From: UBA7662 sp036787895 | Lineage (GTDB): Bacteria > Bacteroidota > Bacteroidia > UBA7662 | Assembly (NCBI GenBank): GCA_036787895.1 | Contig: DAIQOK010000017.1 | Span: forward strand, 1 to 64,000 | Reading direction: 5' to 3' | DNA: 64,000 nucleotides | Shown: piece by piece, positions 34,950 to 43,254 of the stretch | Position numbering within the stretch: position 1 is the stretch's first letter | Layout of the letters: each line of letters starts with the position of its first letter | Notes under the pieces: model-generated | What the model saw: only the letters and a program-made list of their open reading frames with translations | What the model was told of the DNA's origin: nothing | Databases searched by the model: none | Translations under genes and position numbers: made by a program

Positions 34950-35595
34950 CTTTGGGAGTTGTTTTTTTAAAGTGTGCAGCGAGCTCGGTCAAACTGCCGC
35001 GACGGGTTTCTTCAAACTTTTTGCTGATTTCCCGGGATACCGAGGCCTGGCGGTCGCCACAATACTCGGCCAGTTCTTCCAGGGTTTTGACGATACGGTA
35101 AGGCGATTCGTAAAACACAAGGGTACGCGTTTCGCTGACCAAGGCTTTTAATCGGGTTTGACGACCTTTTTTTTGAGGTAAAAAGCCCTCAAATACAAAA
35201 CGATCACAGGGCAAACCCGAAACAACCAAAGCAGGTAAAAAAGCAGTAGCACCGGGTAAACATGCCATTGGCAGCCCAGCTTCGGCGCAAGCCCGGGCCA
35301 ATAAAAAGCCAGGGTCGGAAATGCCAGGTGTGCCTGCGTCGGATATGAGGGCTATGTTTTTGCCTTCTGCGATAAAGTCAACTAAACGCTGGGTTTGCTG
35401 ATGCTCGTTGAATTTATGGTAGGATTGTAAGGGACTTTGAATGCCGAAATTTTTCAGAAGAACACCACTTGTCCGGGTGTCTTCACACAAAATTAAATCT
35501 GCCTCACCCAATAAGCGCAAAGCACGGGCTGTTATATCTTCCAGGTTCCCAATAGGGGTGGGTATAAAAATGAGTTGACCGCTTTCCTTATTCAC
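34906..35595 (-). CDS. rsmI: 16S rRNA (cytidine(1402)-2'-O)-methyltransferase
   Basis: A 229-residue SAM-dependent methyltransferase of the tetrapyrrole methylase fold that modifies C1402 of 16S rRNA. Hallmarks are FIPTPIGNLEDITARAL, CEDTRTSGVLLK, ALISDAGTPGISDPG and LPGATAFLPALVVSGLP. It overlaps the M28 peptidase gene by 8 nt and lnt by 44 nt. Confidence 0.96.
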   Translation of the reverse strand: MNKESGQLIFIPTPIGNLEDITARALRLLGEADLILCEDTRTSGVLLKNFGIQSPLQSYHKFNEHQQTQRLVDFIAEGKNIALISDAGTPGISDPGFLLARACAEAGLPMACLPGATAFLPALVVSGLPCDRFVFEGFLPQKKGRQTRLKALVSETRTLVFYESPYRIVKTLEELAEYCGDRQASVSREISKKFEETRRGSLTELAAHFKKTTPKGEFVLVLAGAAPIR

Positions 35596-36784
35596 GAGCT
35601 TGAAGATAAGTGGTAAAATCTGCTATCAGCCCAAAAACAGCATCATAACGTGCAAAAGGAAGTGCTTGCGCTACATCAAATACATTGTGGTAGGCAGTCA
35701 CATCACCCAACGTATAAATGAAGAAGGCCGGGACTTTGCGGCGACTGAAAGGATAATGGTCGCTGTTGCGGGTATTTTCACGAGCCACAACTTTGGGCAG
35801 TTGATACAAACTATCGTTACGTTTTACCAGATAGCGGTATTCCGCATCGTGACTGGTCGCATTAACTACAGTGATGCCTTCACTACCCCCGCCCATTAGA
35901 TCGAGATTAATCACAAAACGGATTTTTTTTAGAGGAACCAGCGGGTCTTCGTCTACAAAATAACTGCTTCCAACCAGACCGGCTTCCTCGGCGCCGAAGG
36001 CCATGAACAAGAGTGAATAAGCTGGTCGGTTTTCGGGCAGACTAAAATGTCGGGCGAGATCAAGCATCATGGCTGTACCTGAGGCATTGTCGTGGGCACC
36101 GGGGAAGGTGGTTTGACGGCCCATTTGTCCCAAATGGTCGTAATGTGCCCCAATAACGATAAAGGAATCAGGGCGAGTACTGCCTCTCAGCAAGCCAATT
36201 ACATTGGCCTGACGTTGTTGTTTGAACTGGCTATTTACCACATAATCTACCCTTTTTAGTGGGTTGGGCATTACACTGTCGTGCACCAAAAATCGGATTT
36301 GCGGCTGTACATCTCTGCCCACCGACCAAATTAATGCTTGCGAAGTGGTTTCTATCAATACTGGCAAAGACGCGTCGGTAGCCAGTCGGCTGATGGTTTG
36401 AGCCTGTGCTTGCAATTGCACTTCTTTCCCAACCCTGGCCTTTTGGCCGCTGCCTGCCTGACTCTGCGGATGAACGAGATAATGTTTGCCGGGGGTGAGT
36501 AAGCGGCCATTTAAGCGCAGTCCCACCGTATCGGGAAAGCAATTCACTTCAAGTGAAAACCACTGCCGGTAGTCGTCGCCTATACTCTCCAGCCCCAGTC
36601 GATGAAATTCCCGGGCAATGGCTTCGGCAGCTAATTGTTGACCATCGGCGACATAGCCTCGACCGGCAAAGCTGGCACTCGCCAATGTGTCTACCCATTT
36701 TTGGGCATAATGGCGGTTTTGCCCGAACAAAATGGCCGGACAGCTAAGCAGAATGAAGAGGATGTTAGCCCGCCACCAATTCAA
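35588..36784 (-). CDS. M28 family metallopeptidase
   Basis: A 398-residue exported zinc aminopeptidase-like protein. A signal peptide (NILFILLSCPAILFG) is followed by a PA-like segment and the M28 catalytic domain, with ligands in GAHYDHLGQ, HDNASGTAMML, FGAEEAGLVGS, NLDLMGGG and NSDHYPF. It probably trims peptides in the periplasm or outside the cell. Overlaps purS by 20 nt and rsmI by 8 nt. Confidence 0.9.
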   Translation of the reverse strand: MNWWRANILFILLSCPAILFGQNRHYAQKWVDTLASASFAGRGYVADGQQLAAEAIAREFHRLGLESIGDDYRQWFSLEVNCFPDTVGLRLNGRLLTPGKHYLVHPQSQAGSGQKARVGKEVQLQAQAQTISRLATDASLPVLIETTSQALIWSVGRDVQPQIRFLVHDSVMPNPLKRVDYVVNSQFKQQRQANVIGLLRGSTRPDSFIVIGAHYDHLGQMGRQTTFPGAHDNASGTAMMLDLARHFSLPENRPAYSLLFMAFGAEEAGLVGSSYFVDEDPLVPLKKIRFVINLDLMGGGSEGITVVNATSHDAEYRYLVKRNDSLYQLPKVVARENTRNSDHYPFSRRKVPAFFIYTLGDVTAYHNVFDVAQALPFARYDAVFGLIADFTTYLQARE

Positions 36785-37016
36785 AACGATACGACTCCAT
36801 GATGAGGTTGGCCAGCAATTTTTTGCAGGCTTCTTCTACTTCGGCACGGGCTTCGGCTTCAGAAGCCGCTTCAAGTTGCAGGGTGATGTGTTTTCCCACG
36901 CGTACCGAGCTGATGTTGTTGAGTCCAAGTTTACGGAGGCCGGCATTAACGGCTTTTCCCTGTGGGTCTAGCAGGGCTTCGAGGGGCATGATGTCGATTT
37001 CGGCGCGGAATTTCAT
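36765..37016 (-). CDS. purS: Phosphoribosylformylglycinamidine synthase subunit PurS
   Basis: An 83-residue PurS, the small bridging subunit of the PurLQS complex that makes FGAM in purine synthesis. Diagnostic segments are LLDPQGKAVNAGLRKLG and ISSVRVGKHITLQL. PurL and PurQ are not in the window. It overlaps pssA by 4 nt and the M28 gene by 20 nt. Confidence 0.92.
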   Translation of the reverse strand: MKFRAEIDIMPLEALLDPQGKAVNAGLRKLGLNNISSVRVGKHITLQLEAASEAEARAEVEEACKKLLANLIMESYRFELVAG

Positions 37017-37711
37017 CTGATTTTAGGCTTAAAAAGTGCCAGCACCGCCGACACTAAAATGTAGGCCAAAATTACAAAAGCCAAGCCGAGGTAGGAGAGA
37101 GAAATGATGAGAATTAACGAAAAAATCAAAAAAACATAAATCAACTCGTTGCCCGACCAGCCAAAATGTTTGAATTTGAAGGCAAACAGCTCGAAAGAAG
37201 CATTCAACAGCAAGGCGAGGCCAAAGGCAAAAGCAGCTACCATACTTTTGTCGAGCTGCGGCAAAAGCGTATTCGTACTATTGAGCAACCAGATAAGTAA
37301 GGATGCCACCAAAATGGCACTAGCCGGGGTAGGTAAGCCGATAAATTTGTCGCTTTGGCGGGTATCGTGGTTAAATCTTGCCAAACGTAATGCCGACAAA
37401 ACAGGCAGAATAAGCACCGCATACTCCAATCCAACTCGGCCTGGCACCGAAGCAGAAAGCTGGTAAAGTAAAATGCCGGGCAATACCCCAAAGCTGACTA
37501 CATCGGCCAGTGAATCGAGGTCTTTGCCAATAGGCGAACTGGCCTGTAGAGCACGGGCTGCGAAACCATCAAAAAAGTCGAGTACGGCTGCTATATAAAT
37601 ACATCTCGCAGCACTCACCAGATCGCCCCAACCGGCGAAAATGATACCAATACATCCCAATAGAAGATTGGAAAGCGTAATTATATTAGGTAGATGACGG
37701 AGTAAATGCAT
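37013..37711 (-). CDS. pssA: CDP-diacylglycerol--serine O-phosphatidyltransferase
   Basis: A 232-residue membrane enzyme of the CDP-alcohol phosphatidyltransferase family that makes phosphatidylserine, the precursor of phosphatidylethanolamine. The active-site motif D-x2-D-G-x2-A-R-x8-G-x3-D-x3-D reads as YIAAVLDFFDGFAAR through IGKDLDSLADVVSFG. Multiple membrane helices follow. It is the first gene of the overlapping run down to the symporter; no consensus -7 box was found just upstream. Confidence 0.94.
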   Translation of the reverse strand: MHLLRHLPNIITLSNLLLGCIGIIFAGWGDLVSAARCIYIAAVLDFFDGFAARALQASSPIGKDLDSLADVVSFGVLPGILLYQLSASVPGRVGLEYAVLILPVLSALRLARFNHDTRQSDKFIGLPTPASAILVASLLIWLLNSTNTLLPQLDKSMVAAFAFGLALLLNASFELFAFKFKHFGWSGNELIYVFLIFSLILIISLSYLGLAFVILAYILVSAVLALFKPKIR

Positions 37712-37876
37712 AGCTGAAGGGCTAAATTAATCAGAATATCCTGTTATCGTTGAATGTCGGGCTAATTTGGACAAGTCCAACTCCGACTGGCTACCTATCA
37801 GAGGGTACAGTAAGAAAAAGTTTGCTCAGCTCGCGCGTATGCTGCTTCTTTGAAACATTAATAGTCCGGATAGCCA

Positions 37877-38905
37877 ATGTATTTTAATTATCACGACAGC
37901 TTAAACCTGATTTCAAAATTGAGCATTCGCAGGCTATGGAATGCCATAAAGGTTTACAGCAGTTTTCAACTCAGTAAATTAACTGCCCAACCCATTCAAT
38001 GGGGGCTGCCTATGAGTATAAGTTTTGAGCCGACTACCAGCTGTAATCTGCGTTGTCCCGAATGCCCCAGTGGCTTACGGGAGTTTACCCGGCCTACAGG
38101 CATGTTGCAACAGGATTTTTTCGAAAAAACCATCGATGATATCGCTAAAGATGTGTTTTATCTTATTTTTTACTTTCAGGGTGAACCTTACCTGAATCCA
38201 AAGTTTCTGGATATGGTTAATTATGCGCACAAACGTGGCATGTATACCGCCACCAGCACCAATGCCCATTATTTAAATGATGAAAAAGCACGTTTGACCG
38301 TAGCAAGCGGACTCGACCGCCTCATCATCAGTATCGATGGTACTACCCAGGAGGTGTACGAAAATTATCGTGTGGGTGGTAAACTCGATAAGGTGCTGGA
38401 GGGCGCACGCAACATAGTAAAGTGGAAGAAGGCGTTAAACAGCACCAAACCATTTGTCTTTTTTCAATTTTTGGTAGTAAGGCCGAATCAGCATCAGCTT
38501 GAGGATGTAAAACGGTTGGCAAAGGAAATAGGGGTAGATCAGGTGAGATTTAAAACAGCCCAGGTTTACGATTACGAAAATGACCCTAATCAGCTTATTC
38601 CCGATCTCGATAAATACAGTCGCTACCGCAGGGATAAGTCGGGTCAGATGCAGGTGAAAAACGGACTTTCCAATCACTGTTGGCGTTTATGGAGTGCTAA
38701 TGTGTTAAGTTGGGATGGTTTAGTAGTGCCTTGCTGTTTTGATAAAGATGCCCAGCACAAATTGGGCGACCTCAAAAAACAGTCGTTTCGGGAGGTATGG
38801 CAAAGCGAGGCCTACCGTAACTTTAGAACGGAACTGCTGTCCAGTCGTAAAAACATCGACATCTGCAGGAATTGCAGTGAAGGTCTCCGGGTGTGGGAGA
38901 AATAA
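37877..38905 (+). CDS. Radical SAM/SPASM domain protein
   Basis: A 342-residue radical SAM enzyme. The [4Fe-4S] SAM cluster motif is CNLRCPEC, in the order C-x3-C-x2-C, near residue 56. A C-terminal SPASM-type region has CCFDKDAQHKLGDL and CRNCSEGLRVWEK, which would bind an auxiliary cluster. No peptide precursor gene is seen close by, so the substrate is unknown. The next gene follows 17 nt after its stop and may be cotranscribed. Confidence 0.87.
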   Translation: MYFNYHDSLNLISKLSIRRLWNAIKVYSSFQLSKLTAQPIQWGLPMSISFEPTTSCNLRCPECPSGLREFTRPTGMLQQDFFEKTIDDIAKDVFYLIFYFQGEPYLNPKFLDMVNYAHKRGMYTATSTNAHYLNDEKARLTVASGLDRLIISIDGTTQEVYENYRVGGKLDKVLEGARNIVKWKKALNSTKPFVFFQFLVVRPNQHQLEDVKRLAKEIGVDQVRFKTAQVYDYENDPNQLIPDLDKYSRYRRDKSGQMQVKNGLSNHCWRLWSANVLSWDGLVVPCCFDKDAQHKLGDLKKQSFREVWQSEAYRNFRTELLSSRKNIDICRNCSEGLRVWEK

Positions 38906-38922
38906 TGTTTATTTTCGGTGCT

Positions 38923-39894
38923 ATGAAGAAGATTTTCAACCTCTGCTGGCTTGTTTGCTTACTTGGCCTGAGCGGGCCATTGACTATTTTAGCCCAGCCC
39001 ATAGCTTTCGCCGTGCATGGCGGTGCCGGAGCAGCCGATTCCATGAAAATGTCGCCTGCGCTGCGTTCTGCGATATCGGCGGCATTAACGGAGGCTGTAC
39101 AAACGGGTTATGCCATACTGGAAAAGGGTGGTACCAGCCTCGAAGCGGTTGAAGCTGCCATCATCTTGCTTGAAAATTCGCCGCTGTTTAATGCAGGAAG
39201 AGGTGCAGTCACCACAGCCACTGGCATCTGTGAATTGGATGCTGCCATAATGGACGGGAAGACCGGCAAGGCAGGGGCTGTGGCCGGGCTGCATCACATT
39301 AAAAATCCTATCAGTTTGGCACGTTTGGTCAAAGACAGCACATCGCATGTGATGCTCATCGGGGAAGGAGCAGAAGCTTTTGCAAAAACCCAAGGTGTTG
39401 AATTTGTGAACCCGCTGTATTTTCTGGAAAAATCGGAATTGAAAGGTTATGCGCCTGAAGTTTATCGACTACACGACATTAAGTTTGGCACGGTAGGCGC
39501 CGTGGCGCTCGATAAGTCAGGTAATCTGGCTGCCGGTACATCTACCGGAGGTATGCAAGGTAAAAAATTTGGTAGGGTAGGCGATGTGCCAATAATAGGT
39601 GCAGGCACTTATGCGAATAATGCTACGCTGGCGGTAAGCTGCACCGGTCATGGTGAATATTTCATTCGCGAGGTAGTCGGACACGAACTATCCGCCCTGG
39701 TGCTATACAAAGGGCTTAGTCTGCAAGCCGCAGGCGATGAACTGATTCACCAACGACTGGCGCCTATGGGTGGTAAGGGCGGCTTAATAGCGATTGACAA
39801 ATGGGGGAATATTCATATGCCTTTTAATACCCCGGCTATGTTACGGGCAAGCAAAGACAGCAAAGGACATTTGTATGTTCGCTTATGGCAGTAG
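38923..39894 (+). CDS. Isoaspartyl peptidase/L-asparaginase (type 2)
   Basis: A 323-residue Ntn hydrolase with a signal peptide (FNLCWLVCLLGLSGPLTIL, cut near LAQP), so it acts in the periplasm. It cleaves beta-aspartyl dipeptides and asparagine. Family motifs are AVHGGAGAAD, LENSPLFNAGRGAV, LDAAIMDGKTGKAGAV and the autocleavage/catalytic Thr in FGTVGAVALDKSGNL. ATG at 38923 is chosen because it begins the signal peptide. Confidence 0.92.
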   Translation: MKKIFNLCWLVCLLGLSGPLTILAQPIAFAVHGGAGAADSMKMSPALRSAISAALTEAVQTGYAILEKGGTSLEAVEAAIILLENSPLFNAGRGAVTTATGICELDAAIMDGKTGKAGAVAGLHHIKNPISLARLVKDSTSHVMLIGEGAEAFAKTQGVEFVNPLYFLEKSELKGYAPEVYRLHDIKFGTVGAVALDKSGNLAAGTSTGGMQGKKFGRVGDVPIIGAGTYANNATLAVSCTGHGEYFIREVVGHELSALVLYKGLSLQAAGDELIHQRLAPMGGKGGLIAIDKWGNIHMPFNTPAMLRASKDSKGHLYVRLWQ

Positions 39895-39975
39895 CTTAAC
39901 ACATACAAAGCTGCTTTTAACATATCATATGCTTTAAAATGTAAGCCATTGCGTATGGCCGAATCGATTTCGTGC

Positions 39976-39983
39976 TATCTTTG
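39976..39983 (+). promoter_or_regulatory. -7 box upstream of the desaturase gene
   Basis: TATCTTTG lies 48 nt before the desaturase start; TTG at 39949-39951 is 24 nt upstream of it, slightly longer than the usual spacing. A 10-codon upstream frame starts 7 nt after the box. Confidence 0.5.
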
Positions 39984-39990
39984 TACCTGC

Positions 39991-40023
39991 ATGTCCAAAA
40001 TTATTAAGGTCTGCAAACGTTAA
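39991..40023 (+). other. Possible 10-codon upstream ORF before the desaturase gene
   Basis: ATG at 39991 opens MSKIIKVCKR followed by TAA, 8 nt before the desaturase ATG. It begins right where transcription from the -7 box at 39976 should start, so it could be translated as a leader peptide. Its length and lysine content may also be chance. Confidence 0.3.
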
Positions 40024-40031
40024 ATTAACCT

Positions 40032-41102
40032 ATGATTACACCTGCCATTCGCTTTCAGCGCAAGGATGAAACCGGTTTTTTCCGGGAACTAAAAAATCGT
40101 ATCGACAACTACTTCGAAGAGAATAAACTTACAAAAACCGGCGGTAGTCGTATGGTTTGGAAAGCTGTTGGTATGATGAGCATGTATCTCCTCCCGTATG
40201 GATTGATACTTTCAGGCATGTTCGGCCCTTGGACGATGCTTTTGCTTTGTATCTGGATGGGAGCGGGTTTAGCCGGCGTCGGCATGTCGGTGATGCATGA
40301 TGCCTGTCATGGGGCTTTTTCTGACAAACGTTGGGTGAACAAATTGTTTGCCCGTTCGATGTATCTCGTTGGAGGCAATGTATACAACTGGAAAATTCAG
40401 CACAACACCTTGCACCATACCTTCACCAATGTGCATCATGCCGATGAAGATATTGCCGGTAAGGCCTTTCTTCGCCTTGACCGCAACGACGAGTTGAAGC
40501 CCAGTCATCGCTACCAGCATTATTATGCATTCGCCTTATATACACTCATGACCATTGCTTTCCATGTGAAAGACTTCCGTCAAGTGTGGAATTGGGGCAA
40601 ACAAACTTCACGGAAGGTATTTGTACGCGAATTCAGCTTGTTGGTGTTGGGCAAGCTGTTCTTTTTCGCCTTTTTGCTCGTCCCGCCAATGTTGATGTTA
40701 GATGTAGCTTTCTGGCAGGTGCTGATTGGATTTATGGCTATCAACCTGACTTCAGGTTTTATTCTTTCGGTGATTTTCCAGTTGGCTCACATCGTAGAAG
40801 AGGCCGAGCAAATTAAGGCTTTAGATGGTGAAATCGACCACATTTTCGCTGTACATCAGCTCAAAACCACTGCAAACTTTTCGCCACGGAGTAAATTTCT
40901 GACTTGGTATTTGGGGGGATTAAATTTCCAGGTAGAGCACCATTTATTCCCCAATATCTGTCATTTGCATTACAAACATCTCGCGCCCATAGTCGAAAAA
41001 ACGGCTCGCGAGTATAATGTATCCTACCACATTCACCAAACCTTCGGCAGTGCGTTAAGTTCGCATATGCGAATGCTCAAAAGGTTAGGTACGCAACCGT
41101 AG
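40032..41102 (+). CDS. Membrane fatty acid desaturase (acyl-CoA/acyl-lipid type)
   Basis: A 356-residue di-iron desaturase with four membrane helices and three histidine boxes: HDACHG near residue 96, HNTLHH near 128, and QVEHHLFP near 300. The glutamine in the last box is typical of front-end or omega-type desaturases such as linoleoyl-CoA desaturase. There is no cytochrome b5 domain, so electrons must come from a separate carrier. It stands alone between the asparaginase and GNAT genes and is followed by a strong terminator. Confidence 0.9.
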   Translation: MITPAIRFQRKDETGFFRELKNRIDNYFEENKLTKTGGSRMVWKAVGMMSMYLLPYGLILSGMFGPWTMLLLCIWMGAGLAGVGMSVMHDACHGAFSDKRWVNKLFARSMYLVGGNVYNWKIQHNTLHHTFTNVHHADEDIAGKAFLRLDRNDELKPSHRYQHYYAFALYTLMTIAFHVKDFRQVWNWGKQTSRKVFVREFSLLVLGKLFFFAFLLVPPMLMLDVAFWQVLIGFMAINLTSGFILSVIFQLAHIVEEAEQIKALDGEIDHIFAVHQLKTTANFSPRSKFLTWYLGGLNFQVEHHLFPNICHLHYKHLAPIVEKTAREYNVSYHIHQTFGSALSSHMRMLKRLGTQP

Positions 41103-41116
41103 ATATGTTATATAAT

Positions 41117-41178
41117 GTTATAAAGTTGAAGACGTCCCGCTAAGCGGGACGTTTTTTTGTTCCAAACTACTTTATAAC
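41117..41178. repeat. Nested inverted repeat around the desaturase terminator
   Basis: GTTATAAAG (41117-41125) and CTTTATAAC (41170-41178) are perfect 9-nt inverted arms outside the terminator hairpin, giving a layout of AT arms around a GC hairpin like that at 7352 and 14076. Confidence 0.5.
41132..41158 (+). terminator. Strong terminator after the desaturase gene
   Basis: ACGTCCCGC (41132-41140), a TAA loop and GCGGGACGT (41144-41152) form a perfect 9-bp stem followed by a T-run to 41158. Confidence 0.9.
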
Positions 41179-41206
41179 TTTTAGAACCTTATAGCCCTCG
41201 CAGCGA

Positions 41207-41704
41207 TTAGTTGAGTGCTTTCTGAAAGACAACCTGATCTAATAATATCCCGAACTTCTCGCCGATGTTGCGGAACCAGGCAATTTGTTTGTAGCCAGCC
41301 TGTTCAAAAAGCTGGAATGCAGCCGGCGTATTTCCAGTGACGGTGCTTAATAAGTTGAGCAGGCCTGCCTTTCGGGCCTGATGCTCAAGTTCTACCAGCG
41401 CATGTTTGCCATAACCCTTGCTGCAGTATTCGGGTTTGATATATATCCAGGCCTCTGCTGTATGTCGATAAGCCAATGATTTCTGAAAGGGCACCAGGGC
41501 ACAAAATCCAACCACTTTCTCTTCTTTGTCAAGAAGTGTTAATGCCGGATAGACAGGATGATCGAGATAAATCAATTGCTGGAACTCTTTCATGGTTGGG
41601 GGCTCCACCAGCAAATTGGCCGTAGTTTGACGTGTATAATGATCAAAAATGGATTTTACTTCTTCCAATTGATCCGAGACTAAGGGTTGGTAACGTATTT
41701 CCAT
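41207..41704 (-). CDS. GNAT family N-acetyltransferase
   Basis: A 165-residue acetyltransferase of the phosphinothricin-acetyltransferase-like subgroup. The acetyl-CoA loop is YCSKGYGKHALVEL (R/Q-x2-G-x-G/A type) and is preceded by AEAWIYIKPEY; the C-terminus has FQLFEQAGYKQIAW. The substrate is unknown. It diverges from mrp across 179 nt that show no further gene. Confidence 0.87.
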   Translation of the reverse strand: MEIRYQPLVSDQLEEVKSIFDHYTRQTTANLLVEPPTMKEFQQLIYLDHPVYPALTLLDKEEKVVGFCALVPFQKSLAYRHTAEAWIYIKPEYCSKGYGKHALVELEHQARKAGLLNLLSTVTGNTPAAFQLFEQAGYKQIAWFRNIGEKFGILLDQVVFQKALN

Positions 41705-41866
41705 AGCTATTGGCGTTACCTCAAATTTCTGCTGATCACAGAATTTTCACTTGTTAAGGCTTATTAATTAACTTTTTGACTGTTTTCAAGACATTTTTCT
41801 GACAGAACCGACAGTTGGTTTAGTTTGCCCGAAATCCTCAAATCAACTGAACAAGCTGGCAGCAGG

Positions 41867-41881
41867 AGCGTTAACTTTGCA
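41867..41881 (+). promoter_or_regulatory. -7 promoter of mrp, twin of the nfu promoter
   Basis: The 15-nt AGCGTTAACTTTGCA is identical to 7675-7689, with TAACTTTG at 41872-41879 ending 4 nt before ATG. No -33 TTG at normal spacing. Confidence 0.65.
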
Positions 41882-41883
41882 TC

Positions 41884-42960
41884 ATGGCTGTACAACCTAC
41901 CGAAGCTGCTGTTCTGGCAGCGTTGAGCCGGGTAATAGAACCCGATTTACGCAAAGACCTGGTAAGTCTGAAAATGATTAAGTCGCTGGAAATAGCTCCT
42001 GATAGCATACGTTTTACTATCGAACTTACCACGCCTGCCTGCCCTTTGAAAGAACAGATTGAGGCAGATTGCCGAAATGAACTGGCAGTTGATTTTGGAA
42101 CAATCCAGGTTGAAATCAACCTGAGTGCCCGGGTCATCGGACAAGGAAATGCCCGTGACCTGATTCCGAATGTCAAAAATGTGATACTGGTAGCTTCCGG
42201 TAAAGGTGGCGTGGGTAAAAGCACCGTTTCTGCCAATCTGGCCATTGCTTTAGCACAAACTGGCGCCAAAGTGGGATTGATGGATGCCGATATCCATGGG
42301 CCAAGTCTACCTATGATGTTCGATTTACAAGGTCAGCGACCGGAAATGGTCGGAGACACCATTGTACCCATAGAAAAATATGGCATTCGAACCATGTCGA
42401 TAGGCTTACTGGTCGATGCCAAACAGGCTATCGTTTGGCGGGGTCCTATGGTGAGCAATGCCCTCCGCCAATTTTTTACCGATGTTCAATGGGGCGAGCT
42501 TGATTATCTGCTAATCGATTTGCCTCCTGGTACAGGCGATATTCACCTCACACTTGCTCAATTACTTAAAGTTGCTGGCGCCGTCATTGTCACTACCCCA
42601 CAACAAATTGCCCTGGCCGATGCTCGCAAAGCAGCTGCCATGTTCCGCATGCAGGGGATTGAAATCCCGGTACTGGGTGTGATTGAAAATATGTCGTGGT
42701 TTACCCCCATCGCCCATCCCGACGAAAAATATTATATACTAGGCCGAGGAGGTGGCGATTTACTGGCGACGGAGCTGGATGTGCTGCTGTTGGGACAAAT
42801 TCCGCTGGTGCAAGGCATAGCTGAGGCCGCAGATGGCGGTCGACCTATTGTTTTAGATGCCGGTAACCCAGCCGCTTCCTATTACAACCAACTCGCCGGT
42901 GCCTTGGCGCAGCAACTTTCAATTGGAAACCTGTCAACTGCCCAGCCTTTAGAGGGGTAA
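41884..42960 (+). CDS. Mrp/NBP35 (ApbC) family Fe-S carrier ATPase
   Basis: A 358-residue P-loop ATPase that assembles or carries Fe-S clusters. Residues 1-85 are a MIP18/DUF59 domain, and the deviant Walker A loop GKGGVGKS is at 106-113. Further motifs are LMDADIHGPSLPMM, IDLPPGTGD and VIENMSWFTP. The C-terminal CxxC that bridges the cluster in many Mrp proteins is absent here (the segment reads FTPIAHPDEKYYIL), a feature I recall also in other Bacteroidota. Forms an operon with nfu and pyrF. Confidence 0.93.
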   Translation: MAVQPTEAAVLAALSRVIEPDLRKDLVSLKMIKSLEIAPDSIRFTIELTTPACPLKEQIEADCRNELAVDFGTIQVEINLSARVIGQGNARDLIPNVKNVILVASGKGGVGKSTVSANLAIALAQTGAKVGLMDADIHGPSLPMMFDLQGQRPEMVGDTIVPIEKYGIRTMSIGLLVDAKQAIVWRGPMVSNALRQFFTDVQWGELDYLLIDLPPGTGDIHLTLAQLLKVAGAVIVTTPQQIALADARKAAAMFRMQGIEIPVLGVIENMSWFTPIAHPDEKYYILGRGGGDLLATELDVLLLGQIPLVQGIAEAADGGRPIVLDAGNPAASYYNQLAGALAQQLSIGNLSTAQPLEG

Positions 42961-42977
42961 GCTGTTGGTAAATAGCC

Positions 42978-42985
42978 TATTTTTG
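42978..42985 (+). promoter_or_regulatory. Internal -7 box before the second nfu gene
   Basis: TATTTTTG ends 5 nt before ATG in the 30-nt gap after mrp; it could give a leaderless nfu-pyrF transcript. No -33 TTG. Confidence 0.4.
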
Positions 42986-42990
42986 CAAAT

Positions 42991-43254
42991 ATGATGGTGC
43001 ATGTCGATTTAATCAAAAAAGTAGAGGAAGCGCTCGATAACATCCGGCCCTATCTGCAAACCGATGGTGGCGATGTAGAGGTGATAGATATTACCCCGGA
43101 AATGGTGGTACGTTTGCGTTTGATGGGCAATTGTGAAAGTTGCAGCATGAGTGCCATGACAATGAAAGCCGGCATCGAAAAAACCATTCGCAAAGCCATT
43201 CCGGAAATTACCGGCGTGGAAGCCATTGGCGAAACGCAAATTTCACAGGCATGA
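42991..43254 (+). CDS. NifU-like (Nfu) C-terminal domain protein
   Basis: An 87-residue single-domain Nfu protein. The cluster-binding pair is C48 and C51 in GNCESCSMSAM; the domain starts with VEEALDNIRPYLQTDGGDVEV, cut here at its core. It likely accepts or donates Fe-S clusters with the preceding Mrp. Two ATGs open the gene (42991 and 42994). Its stop overlaps pyrF by 4 nt (ATGA). Confidence 0.92.
   Translation: MMVHVDLIKKVEEALDNIRPYLQTDGGDVEVIDITPEMVVRLRLMGNCESCSMSAMTMKAGIEKTIRKAIPEITGVEAIGETQISQA

Noticed and set aside
43140..43250. Upstream start for pyrF inside nfu
   Set aside because: The extra residues are out-of-frame nfu coding sequence and do not match OMP decarboxylases.
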